A DNA stretch of 12,089 bases from Ga0077536 sp943370145 (GCA_943370145.1 CALRPY020000093.1:1-12089), one strand, 5' to 3'; positions 1-6,305 are shown, numbered from the stretch's first letter. Made by a program: numbers and translations. The notes: generated from the letters alone by a model not told the origin.

Positions 1-196
1 CACGCGCCGCGCGAGCTTCGGCGTCCTTGCGGCGGAGGAGTGCGAGGCGGCCGTCCACTATGGAGAGGAACTGGTCCCGGGTGACCGCATCACCGGCCCC
101 GCAATCATCGAGGAGCCGACGACCACCCTCGTGATCTACCCCGGGACGAGCGCGCTCGTCACCGGCTACGGCAACTACCTGTGTGAAATCGCCTGA
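1..196 (+). CDS. Hydantoinase A/oxoprolinase family protein, C-terminal end (partial)
   Basis: The reading frame is open from base 2 and stops at 194-196, giving about 64 C-terminal residues; the start lies outside the window. The tail reads GDRITGPAIIEEPTTTLVIY and then PGTSALVTGYGNYL, which is the typical C-terminal beta-rich end of HyuA / N-methylhydantoinase A / acetone carboxylase beta-type subunits. In this family the A subunit binds ATP and phosphorylates the cyclic amide or carboxylation substrate, and it works as a complex with a B subunit. The B-type gene follows after 26 bases on the same strand, the usual order for a two-gene enzyme. The ATP-binding half is not visible, so the substrate class (hydantoin, 5-oxoproline, lactam or ketone) cannot be told from this fragment. 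Confidence 0.85.
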   Translation, partial: TRRASFGVLAAEECEAAVHYGEELVPGDRITGPAIIEEPTTTLVIYPGTSALVTGYGNYLCEIA

Positions 197-222
197 GTCC
201 CGACGTCCCCGGAGTACCTGTG

Positions 223-2013
223 ATGACTGACGCCAAGACGCCCGAGTTCGATCCGGTCCTGCTCGCGGTGCTCAGCAACCGCATGGACGCCATCGTGCGC
301 GAAATGACGAACACCCTGCTGCGCGCGGCGCGTTCGGCGGTGATCGCGATGTCGCGCGACTTTTCGTGCTGCCTGGTGACCGGCGACGGTCGCCTGCTGG
401 CGACCGCCGAGGCGGCGCCGGTGCACGTGTTCGGCACGCACCTGCAGGCGCAGGCGATGACCGAGCTGCACCCGGACCTGCGGGAGGGCGACGCCTTCCT
501 GCACAACGATCCCTACCTCGGCAACACGCACCCGGCCGACCACACGATACTCGTGCCGGTGTTCTGCGAGGGTGAACACCTGTTCACGGCGGTGGCGAAG
601 GCGCACCAGGCCGACATCGGCAACAGCATCCCGACGACCTATCACGCGGCCGCGCGCGACATCTACGAGGAAGGCGCGCTGATCTTCCCGTGCGTGCGCG
701 TGCAGCGCGATTTCCGCAACGTCGACGACATCATCCGCATGTGCCGCAAGCGCATCCGCGTGCCGGACCAGTGGTACGGGGATTTCCTGGCCGCGATCGG
801 CGCGGCGCGCATCGGCGAGCGGCGGCTCAAGGCGCTCGCCGTGCAGTACGGCATCGCGTCCCTGAAGGACTTCGTCAGCGCGTGGTTCGACTATTCCGAG
901 CGCCGCATCGTGCAGGAAATCAGGCGCCTGCCCGCCGGCCGCCTCGAGAACACGACCTGCCACGATCCGATTCCCGGCGTCGTCCCCGACGGCATCCCGC
1001 TGAAGGTGGTGCTCGAGATCGATCCCGTGGCCGCGATGATCGACATCGATCTCCGCGACAACCCCGACTGCCTGCCTTGCGGCCTCAACGAGTCGGAGGC
1101 ATGCGCAATCAACAACGTGATGACCGGCGTCTTCAACTGCCTCGACCCGGACATCCCGCACAATGCCGGCACTTTCCGGCGGATCCGCGTGCACCTGCGC
1201 GAAAACTGCGTCGTCGGCATCCCGCGCTTCCCGGCGAGCTGCTCGGTGGCGACGACGAACGTCGGCGATCGCCTCGTGAACGCGACGCAGTCGGCCTTCG
1301 CCGGCATCGGCGACGGCTGGGGGCTCGCGGAAGGCAACACCGCGCTGACCTCGGGCTGCGCCGTGGTGTCCGGTCGCGACGCGCGCCACGCGGAGCGCGA
1401 CTTCATCAACCAGATGTTCCTGATGGGCGGCGGCGGCCCCGCCTCGCCGAGTTCGGACGGCTGGATCAACCTGCTGATCCCGGTGGGCGCCGGGCTGCTC
1501 TATCGCGACAGCGTCGAACTCGACGAGCAGAAGTACCCGCTGCTCGTGAAGAGTCTGCGGCTGATGCCGGACAGCGGCGGCGCTGGCCGTTACCGCGGCG
1601 CGCCGGGAACGGAGGTCGTCTATGGCCCGCGCCAGCGCCCGCTGCGCGTGGTGTCGGCGCCCGATGGCTGGCGCACGCCGCCGCGCGGCGTACGCGGCGG
1701 CAGGCCCGGGACGCTTTCCGCCGACCATGTGCTGCACGCCGACGGTTCCCAGACCAAGGTCGAGGGCTTCATCAACGTCGAGCTCCAGCCCGGCGAGTTC
1801 ATCCGCGGACGCGACTGCGGCGGCGGTGGTTACGGCGACCCGCTCGAACGCGAGCCTTCGCGCGTGCTGCACGACGTGCGCGAACGCTGGGTCAGCCGCC
1901 GTCAGGCCGAGGAGGTCTACGGCGTGGTGTTCACCCTGCATGAGGGCCAACTCGGCGTGGACGAGGCCGCGACGCGCGAGGCGCGCCTGCGGCTGGCGGC
2001 GGCGCGGGGCTGA
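223..2013 (+). CDS. Hydantoinase B/oxoprolinase family protein
   Basis: About 596 residues, the normal length for the HyuB family (N-methylhydantoinase B, acetone carboxylase alpha, caprolactamase B). I prefer the ATG at 223 because GGAG at 211-214 lies 8 bases upstream; a GTG immediately before it (220) is an alternative. Numbering from that GTG, family motifs include RDFSC (D47), NDPYLGNTHPADH (H104, D107) and HQADIGN (H129). In caprolactamase CapB, D41, H99, D102 and H124 form the zinc site; the 3- and 22-residue spacings match here, so a metal site is probably intact. The C-terminus has the usual SGGAGRYRGAPG and GGGGYGDPLER segments. With the preceding HyuA-type gene it should form an ATP-dependent cytoplasmic hydrolase or carboxylase of cyclic amides or ketones. 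The substrate is not determinable. Long open frames on the opposite strand look like GC-driven shadows. Confidence 0.93.
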   Translation: MTDAKTPEFDPVLLAVLSNRMDAIVREMTNTLLRAARSAVIAMSRDFSCCLVTGDGRLLATAEAAPVHVFGTHLQAQAMTELHPDLREGDAFLHNDPYLGNTHPADHTILVPVFCEGEHLFTAVAKAHQADIGNSIPTTYHAAARDIYEEGALIFPCVRVQRDFRNVDDIIRMCRKRIRVPDQWYGDFLAAIGAARIGERRLKALAVQYGIASLKDFVSAWFDYSERRIVQEIRRLPAGRLENTTCHDPIPGVVPDGIPLKVVLEIDPVAAMIDIDLRDNPDCLPCGLNESEACAINNVMTGVFNCLDPDIPHNAGTFRRIRVHLRENCVVGIPRFPASCSVATTNVGDRLVNATQSAFAGIGDGWGLAEGNTALTSGCAVVSGRDARHAERDFINQMFLMGGGGPASPSSDGWINLLIPVGAGLLYRDSVELDEQKYPLLVKSLRLMPDSGGAGRYRGAPGTEVVYGPRQRPLRVVSAPDGWRTPPRGVRGGRPGTLSADHVLHADGSQTKVEGFINVELQPGEFIRGRDCGGGGYGDPLEREPSRVLHDVRERWVSRRQAEEVYGVVFTLHEGQLGVDEAATREARLRLAAARG

Positions 2014-2041
2014 GCGTGCGGCGTCCGCGCGCGAGAGAGAT

Positions 2042-2061
2042 TCACGCCGCAGGCGGCGTGA
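2042..2061. terminator. Stem-loop after the hydantoinase B gene, possible terminator
   Basis: TCACGCCGC and GCGGCGTGA form a perfect inverted repeat around two bases; realistically an 8-bp stem with a 4-base loop. It begins 28 bases after the hydantoinase B stop codon, where a transcript end would be expected. There is no clear T-run, so intrinsic termination is uncertain. Confidence 0.35.
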
Positions 2062-2100
2062 GTGGCGTGCCTTAGTCGGCGCGTCGCCATTCCGCAGCGA

Positions 2101-2135
2101 CCCTCACCCGGCCGCTTCGCGGCCGGCCTCTCCCG
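2101..2135. repeat. REP-like palindrome (CCCTCACC...CCTCTCCCG type)
   Basis: CCGGCCGC (2108-2115), loop TTC and GCGGCCGG (2119-2126) form a perfect 8-bp hairpin, framed by CCCTCACC on the left and CCTCTCCCG on the right. Extragenic palindromes of this form are common in Xanthomonadaceae and other high-GC proteobacteria. This copy sits between the hydantoinase genes and the IS91 remnant and may add to transcript termination. Only one copy is in the window, so repeat status rests on resemblance to known elements. Confidence 0.5.
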
Positions 2136-2159
2136 CGCCGGGCTGTATCTTGTTCACAT

Positions 2160-2381
2160 ATTGACCTGGGTGCTGATCCCTGGCGGCTGCTTGCCGATGT
2201 CGAGACCTGCGAACACTGCGGCGGCGCGGTAGAGGTGATCGCGAGCATCGAAGATCCGGCGGTGATCAAACAGATCCTCGATCGTCTCGCGCGGCGGGCC
2301 GAGGCCGCGACACCGGTCTTCAGACCCTTCACCCGAGCGCCGCCACATCAACAATTGCCAGGCCTGGAGGAATCAGGCTGA
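2160..2381 (+). pseudogene. IS91-family transposase, 3' remnant
   Basis: One frame reads ...RLLADVETCEHCGGAVEV, then IASIEDPAVIKQILDRLARR, and stops at TGA 2379-2381. The CxxC pair (CEHC) followed by GG..VIASIEDP..I..IL is the characteristic C-terminus of IS91-family (Y2 HUH rolling-circle) transposases. The catalytic HUH and double-tyrosine domain, normally several hundred residues upstream, is absent: the preceding sequence is the REP-like hairpin and the hydantoinase gene end. Recognisable similarity starts near 2175. This is therefore a dead 5'-truncated fragment left by deletion or by one-ended rolling-circle events, and it marks the edge of the recombination island. Confidence 0.8.
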
Positions 2382-2652
2382 CGGCACTGACCCATTCTCA
2401 CGCATGGACGCGAGGCTGGCCTGACCCCCGGCGAGGGGTCGCGCGCGCCTGCTGGTTCAAACGCTTGATATCCGGAGGTCAAACACTCCCCTTCGGGGCG
2501 CGGGCGTACGGGCGCGCGCAATACCCAGCGAAACAAGCATCGCTCACTGCCGACCGGCCCTTGAACAGCCTTCCATTTCCCCACGCTCGACGCCAGATTC
2601 CGCGGGGCAGGGCCGGCAACGGGCGGTTGGGTTTCCTGGACTTCCACCATGC
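2382..2652. other. Non-coding stretch between IS91 remnant and integron integrase; possible oriIS region
   Basis: I see no convincing gene here; the open frames on both strands lack recognisable motifs. It contains a perfect 6-bp hairpin, GACCCC (2423-2428) with GGGGTC (2435-2440), then GTTCAAACGC at 2455-2464. A second short hairpin, CCCC-TTC-GGGG, lies near 2488-2498. IS91-family elements carry their replication origin (oriIS) with a hairpin just downstream of the transposase stop. GTTCAAACGC is the reverse complement of the first ten bases of the ISCR-type oriIS consensus as I recall it. Position and hairpin fit an oriIS end, but the match is short. Confidence 0.3.
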
Positions 2653-3624
2653 TCACGACGGATCCAGCGGACTCCGCACCCCGCGCCCACCCCGGTTCAG
2701 CACGTGCGTATAGATCATCGTCGTACTGACATCCTTGTGGCCGAGCAGCGCCTGGATCGTGCGGATGTCGTAGCCGCCTTCCAGCAGGTGCGTGGCGAAA
2801 CAGTGTCGCAGGGTGTGGCAGGACGCAAGCACCAGAATGCCCGCGCGACGCACCGCCCGCTGCATGGCCCGCTGCATCGATTTCTCATGCAGATGATGCC
2901 GCCGCCGCACGCCGGCCTCTGGATCGCGCGACAGCCCCGCCGCCGGAAACACGAACTGCCAGCCCCAATCACGCGCCGCGTTCGGATACGTCCGGGCCAG
3001 CGCGTAGGGTAAGTACACGGCGCCGACGCCCTGCGCGATATCGCTGTCGTGCAGGGCCTTCACGCGTTCGAGATGCAACGCGAGCGCCGGCGCAAAGGAC
3101 TGCGACAGCATCGTCACGCGATCCTTCGCGCCCTTGCCGTCGCGCACCAACACCTGGCCGCGCGTGAAATCCACATCCTTCGCCCGCAGCCGCAGCCCCT
3201 CCATCAGCCGCAGCCCGCTGCCATAGAGCAGGTTCGCGATGAGGAGGTACATGCCGTCGAGATGCGCGAGCACCGCGCGGACCTGTTCGCGCGTGAGCAC
3301 CACCGGCAGATGCGTCGACACCTTCGCACGCGAGAAACCATCGAGGCGCGGCAACTCGATGCCGAGCACCCGCCGGTACAGGAACAACAGCGCGCTCAGC
3401 GCCTGGTTCTGCGTGGACGCCGACACCCGCCGCTCGGTCGCCAATGCCCCGAGGTAGCGCTCCAGCGCCGCCGGCGGCAAGTCCCGCGGATGGACCCGAT
3501 CATTGAATTGAATGAAGTCGCGAATCCAGAAGAGATAAGTCTTCTCCGTGCGCAGACTGTAATGCTGCCGGCGCAACACCTCCCGCACCCGCTGCAACAA
3601 GCCCGGCCTCGGCGCGACGTCCAT
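2653..3624 (-). CDS. intI: Integron integrase (IntI-type tyrosine recombinase)
   Basis: 323 residues, close to IntI1 (337). It catalyses cassette insertion and excision between attI and attC. All tyrosine-recombinase catalytic residues are visible: R139 (GSGLRLMEGLRL), K164 (DGKGAKDR), H270 and R273 (CHTLRHCFATHLL), H296 (LLGHKDVS) and nucleophile Y305 (TTMIYTHVL). The spacing from R139 to K164 equals that of R146 to K171 in IntI1. The integron-specific insertion is present (RRHHLHEKSMQRAMQRAVRRAGI region, about residues 240-263), as is the C-terminal GVRSPLD typical of IntI, which separates it from XerC/XerD. The ATG at 3624 has a strong Shine-Dalgarno (GGGGAG, about 7 bases upstream on the minus strand). 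It is transcribed away from the attI and cassette, the classical divergent layout. The gene looks intact and probably functional. Confidence 0.95.
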   Translation of the reverse strand: MDVAPRPGLLQRVREVLRRQHYSLRTEKTYLFWIRDFIQFNDRVHPRDLPPAALERYLGALATERRVSASTQNQALSALLFLYRRVLGIELPRLDGFSRAKVSTHLPVVLTREQVRAVLAHLDGMYLLIANLLYGSGLRLMEGLRLRAKDVDFTRGQVLVRDGKGAKDRVTMLSQSFAPALALHLERVKALHDSDIAQGVGAVYLPYALARTYPNAARDWGWQFVFPAAGLSRDPEAGVRRRHHLHEKSMQRAMQRAVRRAGILVLASCHTLRHCFATHLLEGGYDIRTIQALLGHKDVSTTMIYTHVLNRGGRGVRSPLDPS

Positions 3625-3646
3625 GTCGCACTCCCCTTCGACGATA

Positions 3647-3675
3647 TTGCCGCATTAACCGACAGCCCCTATAGC
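3647..3675 (+). promoter_or_regulatory. Possible cassette promoter (Pc) between intI and attI
   Basis: TTGCCG (3647-3652) and TATAGC (3670-3675) are separated by 17 bases and point toward attI and the cassette. Each hexamer matches the sigma-70 consensus at 4 of 6 positions. Integrons usually have a Pc promoter in intI or in the intI-attI interval, so the position fits, but the match is weak. Confidence 0.25.
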
Positions 3676-3709
3676 TAAATCAAGCCCTTGCAGCTCCGCC
3701 CCGGTGTTA

Positions 3710-3767
3710 TGCGACACATGCGTCCTAAAACATTGCGACAGATTCGTCGCCCATTTAAAAGTTGGGT
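3710..3767 (+). other. attI: attI-like integron recombination site
   Basis: The core site GTTGGGT at 3761-3767 matches the integron consensus GTTRRRY, and recombination would occur between G3761 and T3762. It is preceded by TCGTCGCCCATTTAAAA, which resembles the end of attI1 (GTCGCCCTAAAACAAA before GTTAGGC). Two direct repeats, TGCGACACATGCGTC (3710-3724) and TGCGACAGATTCGTC (3734-3748), agree at 13 of 15 positions with a 24-base period. They are in the place where attI1 carries its accessory integrase sites DR1 and DR2. The site lies about 140 bases upstream of the intI start, as in known integrons. The assignment is by position and motif, not by a database match. Confidence 0.7.
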
Positions 3768-3787
3768 CTCACTCTAGGGCGGGATCG

Positions 3788-3816
3788 TGGACAAACTGTA
3801 GCCCACAGGCTACATT
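3788..3816 (+). promoter_or_regulatory. Toxin-antitoxin promoter with overlapping palindromic operator
   Basis: TGGACA (3788-3793) and TACATT (3811-3816) form a sigma-70-like promoter with an ideal 17-base spacer. A perfect inverted repeat, TGTAGCC (3797-3803) and GGCTACA (3808-3814), fills the spacer and overlaps the -10 hexamer. This is the expected place for autorepression by the helix-turn-helix antitoxin or the toxin-antitoxin complex. The toxin ATG at 3822 lies only 5 bases past the -10, so transcription probably starts at or next to the start codon, giving a leaderless mRNA. Confidence 0.7.
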
Positions 3817-3821
3817 GAAGC

Positions 3822-4115
3822 ATGCGTGTCGAGGAAACGCTCGAGTACCGGGATTGGATCAACTCGCTCCGCGATGTGGTCGGAAAGGCGAAGATTCAGG
3901 TCCGGGTTGACCGATTGGTTCATGGAAATCCTGGAGAGCACCGAAACCTCCCAAGTGGGGTGTCGGAGTTGAAGATCGACTACGGTCCAGGGTACAGAGT
4001 CTACTACTCGAAGCGCGGCAATCGACTCCTCCTCCTGTTGCTCGGTGGCGACAAGTCATCACAGGAGAAAGACATCCGAAAGGCGACCGCCTTAGCGAAG
4101 AACTACGAGGACTAG
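3822..4115 (+). CDS. Type II toxin, RelE/ParE superfamily (HigB/Gp49-like)
   Basis: 97 residues, the usual size. The sequence contains VRVDRLVHGNPGEHRNLPSG, then VSELKIDYGPGYRVYY and LLLLGGDKSSQEKDIRKA. This is the diagnostic pattern of the 'addiction module killer protein' / phage Gp49-like branch of the RelE/ParE superfamily. Members usually act as ribosome-dependent mRNA interferases that halt translation. The antitoxin gene follows with a single base between the toxin stop and the antitoxin GTG. Toxin-first order is typical for HigBA-like modules. No Shine-Dalgarno is present, in keeping with the very short leader predicted from the promoter. The gene appears intact. The exact molecular target is not shown by the sequence. 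Confidence 0.92.
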   Translation: MRVEETLEYRDWINSLRDVVGKAKIQVRVDRLVHGNPGEHRNLPSGVSELKIDYGPGYRVYYSKRGNRLLLLLLGGDKSSQEKDIRKATALAKNYED

Positions 4116-4116
4116 C

Positions 4117-4455
4117 GTGGTGGCAAAAGCAGCAAAGAAGCAGGCCACACGGGCCAAGCCGAAAACCAAGACTCTTCCTTACGACGTAGCTGAACAACTG
4201 CGCACCCCAGAAGAAATGGCTGCGTATATTGACGTCTGGTTCGAAGACTTTCCGGAAGATGCAGCCGGGATCGCTCGAGCCCTAGGCGTAGTGGCGCGGG
4301 CGAAAGGAATGGCGCAAATAGCCCGAGATACTGGGCTCAGCCGTGAAAGCCTTTACAAGGCGCTCAGCGGTGAAGGTAATCCAACTTTCGCTACGGTTCT
4401 CAAGGTTGCGAAGGCACTCGGTATTAGGCTCCACGCAGAGCCCGCCCAGCATTGA
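4117..4455 (+). CDS. Antitoxin, HigA-like helix-turn-helix protein (addiction module antidote)
   Basis: 112 residues starting at GTG 4117, chosen because GAGG (4107-4110) lies 6 bases upstream; a second GTG follows directly at 4120. After a lysine/alanine-rich N-terminal tail, the core contains LPYDVAEQLRTPEEMAAYID, then IARALGVVARAKGMAQIARD and SRESLYKALSGEGNPTFATV. This is the characteristic sequence of the 'probable addiction module antidote' family that pairs with Gp49-like toxins. The helix-turn-helix lies around residues 65-95. It should neutralise the toxin by direct binding and repress transcription at the palindrome upstream of the toxin gene. It is co-transcribed with the toxin and probably translationally coupled. 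The long basic N-terminal extension is somewhat unusual. Confidence 0.92.
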   Translation: MVAKAAKKQATRAKPKTKTLPYDVAEQLRTPEEMAAYIDVWFEDFPEDAAGIARALGVVARAKGMAQIARDTGLSRESLYKALSGEGNPTFATVLKVAKALGIRLHAEPAQH

Positions 4456-4470
4456 GCGCAGGCAAGTGAG

Positions 4471-4539
4471 ATCAAACCAGCCGTTGGAGCGGACGCCTCC
4501 GCGCTGCGCGCTTCGGCGCCGCCCATCAGCGCGTGGGGC
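4471..4539 (+). other. attC: Degenerate attC-like cassette recombination site
   Basis: It begins 15 bases after the antitoxin stop. ATCAAAC (4471-4477) differs from the R'' consensus RYYYAAC at one position. CGTTGGAGCGGACG, a sequence very typical of attC left arms, follows. Then comes a GC-rich imperfectly self-complementary centre, and GTGGGGC (4533-4539) differs from the R' consensus GTTRRRY at one position. Total length is 69 bases, within the attC range. Pairing between the outer R''/R' boxes is poor, so the site may be decayed and inefficient. No further cassette gene follows. Confidence 0.5.
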
Positions 4540-4611
4540 CACCGAGAACCCCGAATTTACAGGGCGTCGAGTCCGTCTTATGACGGGATGCCCCCAGCCC
4601 CGGGACTTGGG

Positions 4612-4735
4612 TTTCACCACGGAGGCCACGGAGAACGTCCCTTCCTGCAGACACTCGTGGCGTGTTGGCGCATGGATGCGCGCGCTCGCGCGAGGAGAAG
4701 CTCTGTGTTCCCGGTGTTCTCCGTGGCCAGCAGCA
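4612..4735. repeat. Palindromic CACGGAG-type repeat, copy A
   Basis: The left arm contains CCACGGAGGCCACGGAGAAC (from 4617). The right arm (4701-4734) contains GTGTTCCCGGTGTTCTCCGT and is its imperfect reverse complement. The arms are built of roughly 9-base units (CACGGAGAA-like) and surround a dissimilar centre. Two more copies lie downstream of the next gene. The 416-base stretch 4540-4955 otherwise holds no gene that I can support, only a short tandem duplication. Confidence 0.65.
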
Positions 4736-4800
4736 GCCTGGACCCGGCGGATGCGCGCGGAGGTGACCAAGAGTCAGCCCGGAGCGAGAGAGGCGAAGAA

Positions 4801-4878
4801 CTCGTCTGCGGCCCTTCCCGGGGCGGAGGGGTTAAGATTCCTCGTGCGGGCTTTCCGGGGCGGGAGTGGTGAAAAGCG
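4801..4878. repeat. Imperfect 40-base tandem duplication upstream of the DUF2130 gene
   Basis: The segment starting at 4801 (CTCGTCTGCGGCCCTTCCCG, continuing GGGCGGAGGGGTTAAG) is repeated with small gaps from 4841 (CTCGTGCGGGCTTTCCGGGG, continuing CGGGAGTGGTGAAAAG). Each copy has a C-run/G-run that can fold into a short hairpin. It lies about 80-155 bases before the DUF2130 start, in its probable promoter or leader region. Confidence 0.5.
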
Positions 4879-4955
4879 CGCGGGTGCGGGCCTGCCCCTG
4901 TGCGCGCGCCCTCCGCTGTGGCTAAATCCGGCGCTCGAACCTCGAGGCCACCCGC

Positions 4956-6275
4956 ATGAACGAACCGACCATCCTCTGTCCCAACTGCCAGACCGAGATC
5001 CGGCTGACCGAGTCGCTGGCGGCGCCGCTGCTCGCGGCGACGAAGCGCGATTTCCAGGCGCAACTCGCGCGCAAGGACGCACTCATCGCCGACCGCGAGC
5101 AGGGCCTGCAGGCGCGTGAGCTCGAACTCGCCGAATCCCGGCGCTCGCTGGAGGCGCAGATCGCCGAGCAGGTGGAGGCGAAGCTGCTGTCCGAACGCGC
5201 CCAGCTCACGACCGAGATCACGCGCCGCACGCAGCTCGCCGTCGCGGCCGATCTGGACGCCAAGGCGCGCGAGCTCGCCGAGCTTCAGGGGGTGCTCAAA
5301 TCGCGTGACGAGAAGCTCGCCGAGGCGCAGGCCGCGCAGGCGGAACTCATCCGCAAGCAGCGCGAGCTCGACGATGCCAGGCGTGAACTCGATCTCACCA
5401 TCGAGAAGCGCGTGCAGGACGGGCTCACCGAGGTCCGCACGCAGGCGAAGCGCGAAGCGGAGGAGAGCCTCAGGCTCAGGGTCGCCGAGAAGGACCAGAC
5501 CATCGCGTCGATGCAGCAGAAAATCGAGGAGCTCAAGCAGAAGGCGGAGCAGGGCTCGCAGCAGATGCAGGGCGAAGTGCAGGAGCTTGAACTCGAGGCG
5601 CTGCTGCGCGCGAAGTTTCCGTTCGACACCGTCGAGCCCGTGCCCAAGGGCGAGTTCGGCGGCGACGCCTTGCAACGGGTCGTCAGCCCGGGCGGCCAGG
5701 CCTGCGGCACCATCCTCTGGGAATCGAAGCGCACGCGGAACTGGAGCGACGGCTGGCTCGCGAAGTTGCGCGAGGATCAGCGCGCGGCGAAGGCCGAGCT
5801 TGCGGTGATCGTGAGCCAGGTGCTACCGAAGGGCGTGGAGACCTTCGACGTCGTCGACGGCGTGTGGGTCGCGAGCCCGCGTGCCGCGCTGCCGGTCGCC
5901 ACCATCCTGCGCCACTCGCTGCTGCAGGTGAGCCTCGCGCGCCAGGCCAGCGAGGGCCAGCACACGAAGACCGAGATGGTCTACCAGTACCTCACCGGCC
6001 CGCGCTTCCGCCACCGCGTGGAGGCCATCGTCGAAGCCTTCACCTCGATGCAGGAAGACCTCGACAAGGAACGCAAGGCCATCATGAAGCAATGGGCCAA
6101 GCGGGATGCGCAGATCGAGCGGGTGATGAACGCGACCGTCGGCATGTATGGCGATCTGCAGGGCATCGCCGGCAAGTCACTGCTGGAAATCGAGGGCCTG
6201 GAAATCGCGGCGCTCGGCGGCGACGATACGCCGCCGCTGCAACTGACCGCGGACCTCGACCCGCGCGAGGACTGA
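4956..6275 (+). CDS. DUF2130 domain-containing coiled-coil protein
   Basis: 439 residues, starting at ATG 4956 with GAGG 8 bases upstream. A short zinc-ribbon-like start (CPNCQTEI, C8 and C11, no second CxxC) is followed by a long charged coiled coil (about residues 30-215). The DUF2130 domain follows (about 215-400), recognised by GGDALQRVV, GTILWESKRTRNWSDGWLAK and SQVLPKGVETFDVVDGVWVA. Function is not established. D237 followed 19 residues later by E256-S-K258 resembles the D...(D/E)xK arrangement of PD-(D/E)XK nucleases; this is my inference. No signal peptide or membrane segment is seen, so it is probably cytoplasmic. It appears monocistronic, with palindromic repeats on both sides and a convergent cluster downstream. 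Confidence is high in the family, low in the role. Confidence 0.9.
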   Translation: MNEPTILCPNCQTEIRLTESLAAPLLAATKRDFQAQLARKDALIADREQGLQARELELAESRRSLEAQIAEQVEAKLLSERAQLTTEITRRTQLAVAADLDAKARELAELQGVLKSRDEKLAEAQAAQAELIRKQRELDDARRELDLTIEKRVQDGLTEVRTQAKREAEESLRLRVAEKDQTIASMQQKIEELKQKAEQGSQQMQGEVQELELEALLRAKFPFDTVEPVPKGEFGGDALQRVVSPGGQACGTILWESKRTRNWSDGWLAKLREDQRAAKAELAVIVSQVLPKGVETFDVVDGVWVASPRAALPVATILRHSLLQVSLARQASEGQHTKTEMVYQYLTGPRFRHRVEAIVEAFTSMQEDLDKERKAIMKQWAKRDAQIERVMNATVGMYGDLQGIAGKSLLEIEGLEIAALGGDDTPPLQLTADLDPRED

Positions 6276-6305
6276 GCAGCGCGGCGCGCATCACGGGCGC
6301 CGAAC

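Larger units (their letters stand above)
3762..4533 (+). mobile_element. Integron gene cassette carrying a toxin-antitoxin pair
   Basis: The proposed cassette runs from the attI crossover (G3761/T3762) to the right core site of the attC-like sequence (G4533/T4534), about 770 bases. It contains a promoter/operator, a RelE/HigB-like toxin and a HigA-like antitoxin, and almost nothing else. Toxin-antitoxin cassettes with their own promoters are well known in chromosomal integrons, where they stabilise the array. The segment visibly has more A/T-rich codons (AAA, GAT, ACT) than the flanking genes, consistent with separate ancestry. The left boundary is well supported; the right boundary depends on a degenerate attC. 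Confidence 0.6.

Noticed and set aside
690..1943. Plus-strand frame of 417 codons inside the hydantoinase B gene
   Set aside because: Arginine/proline/alanine-rich product of the shifted frame; no start signal or motifs.
175..1950. Minus-strand open frame of 591 codons opposite the hydantoinase B gene
   Set aside because: It is rich in H, R, A and V with no motif, as expected opposite a high-GC gene. The plus-strand frame has clear family motifs and a Shine-Dalgarno.
2348..2713. Open frames on both strands between the IS91 remnant and intI (102 and 82 codons)
   Set aside because: No recognisable motif, no good ribosome binding site, and they overlap the ends of neighbouring genes.
3625..3700. 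LexA box upstream of intI, as in SOS-controlled integrons
   Set aside because: No CTGT-N8-ACAG sequence is present in the interval.
4614..5675. Minus-strand frame of 353 codons opposite the DUF2130 gene
   Set aside because: Leucine/arginine-rich mirror of a coiled-coil gene; part of it is the translated palindromic repeat A.
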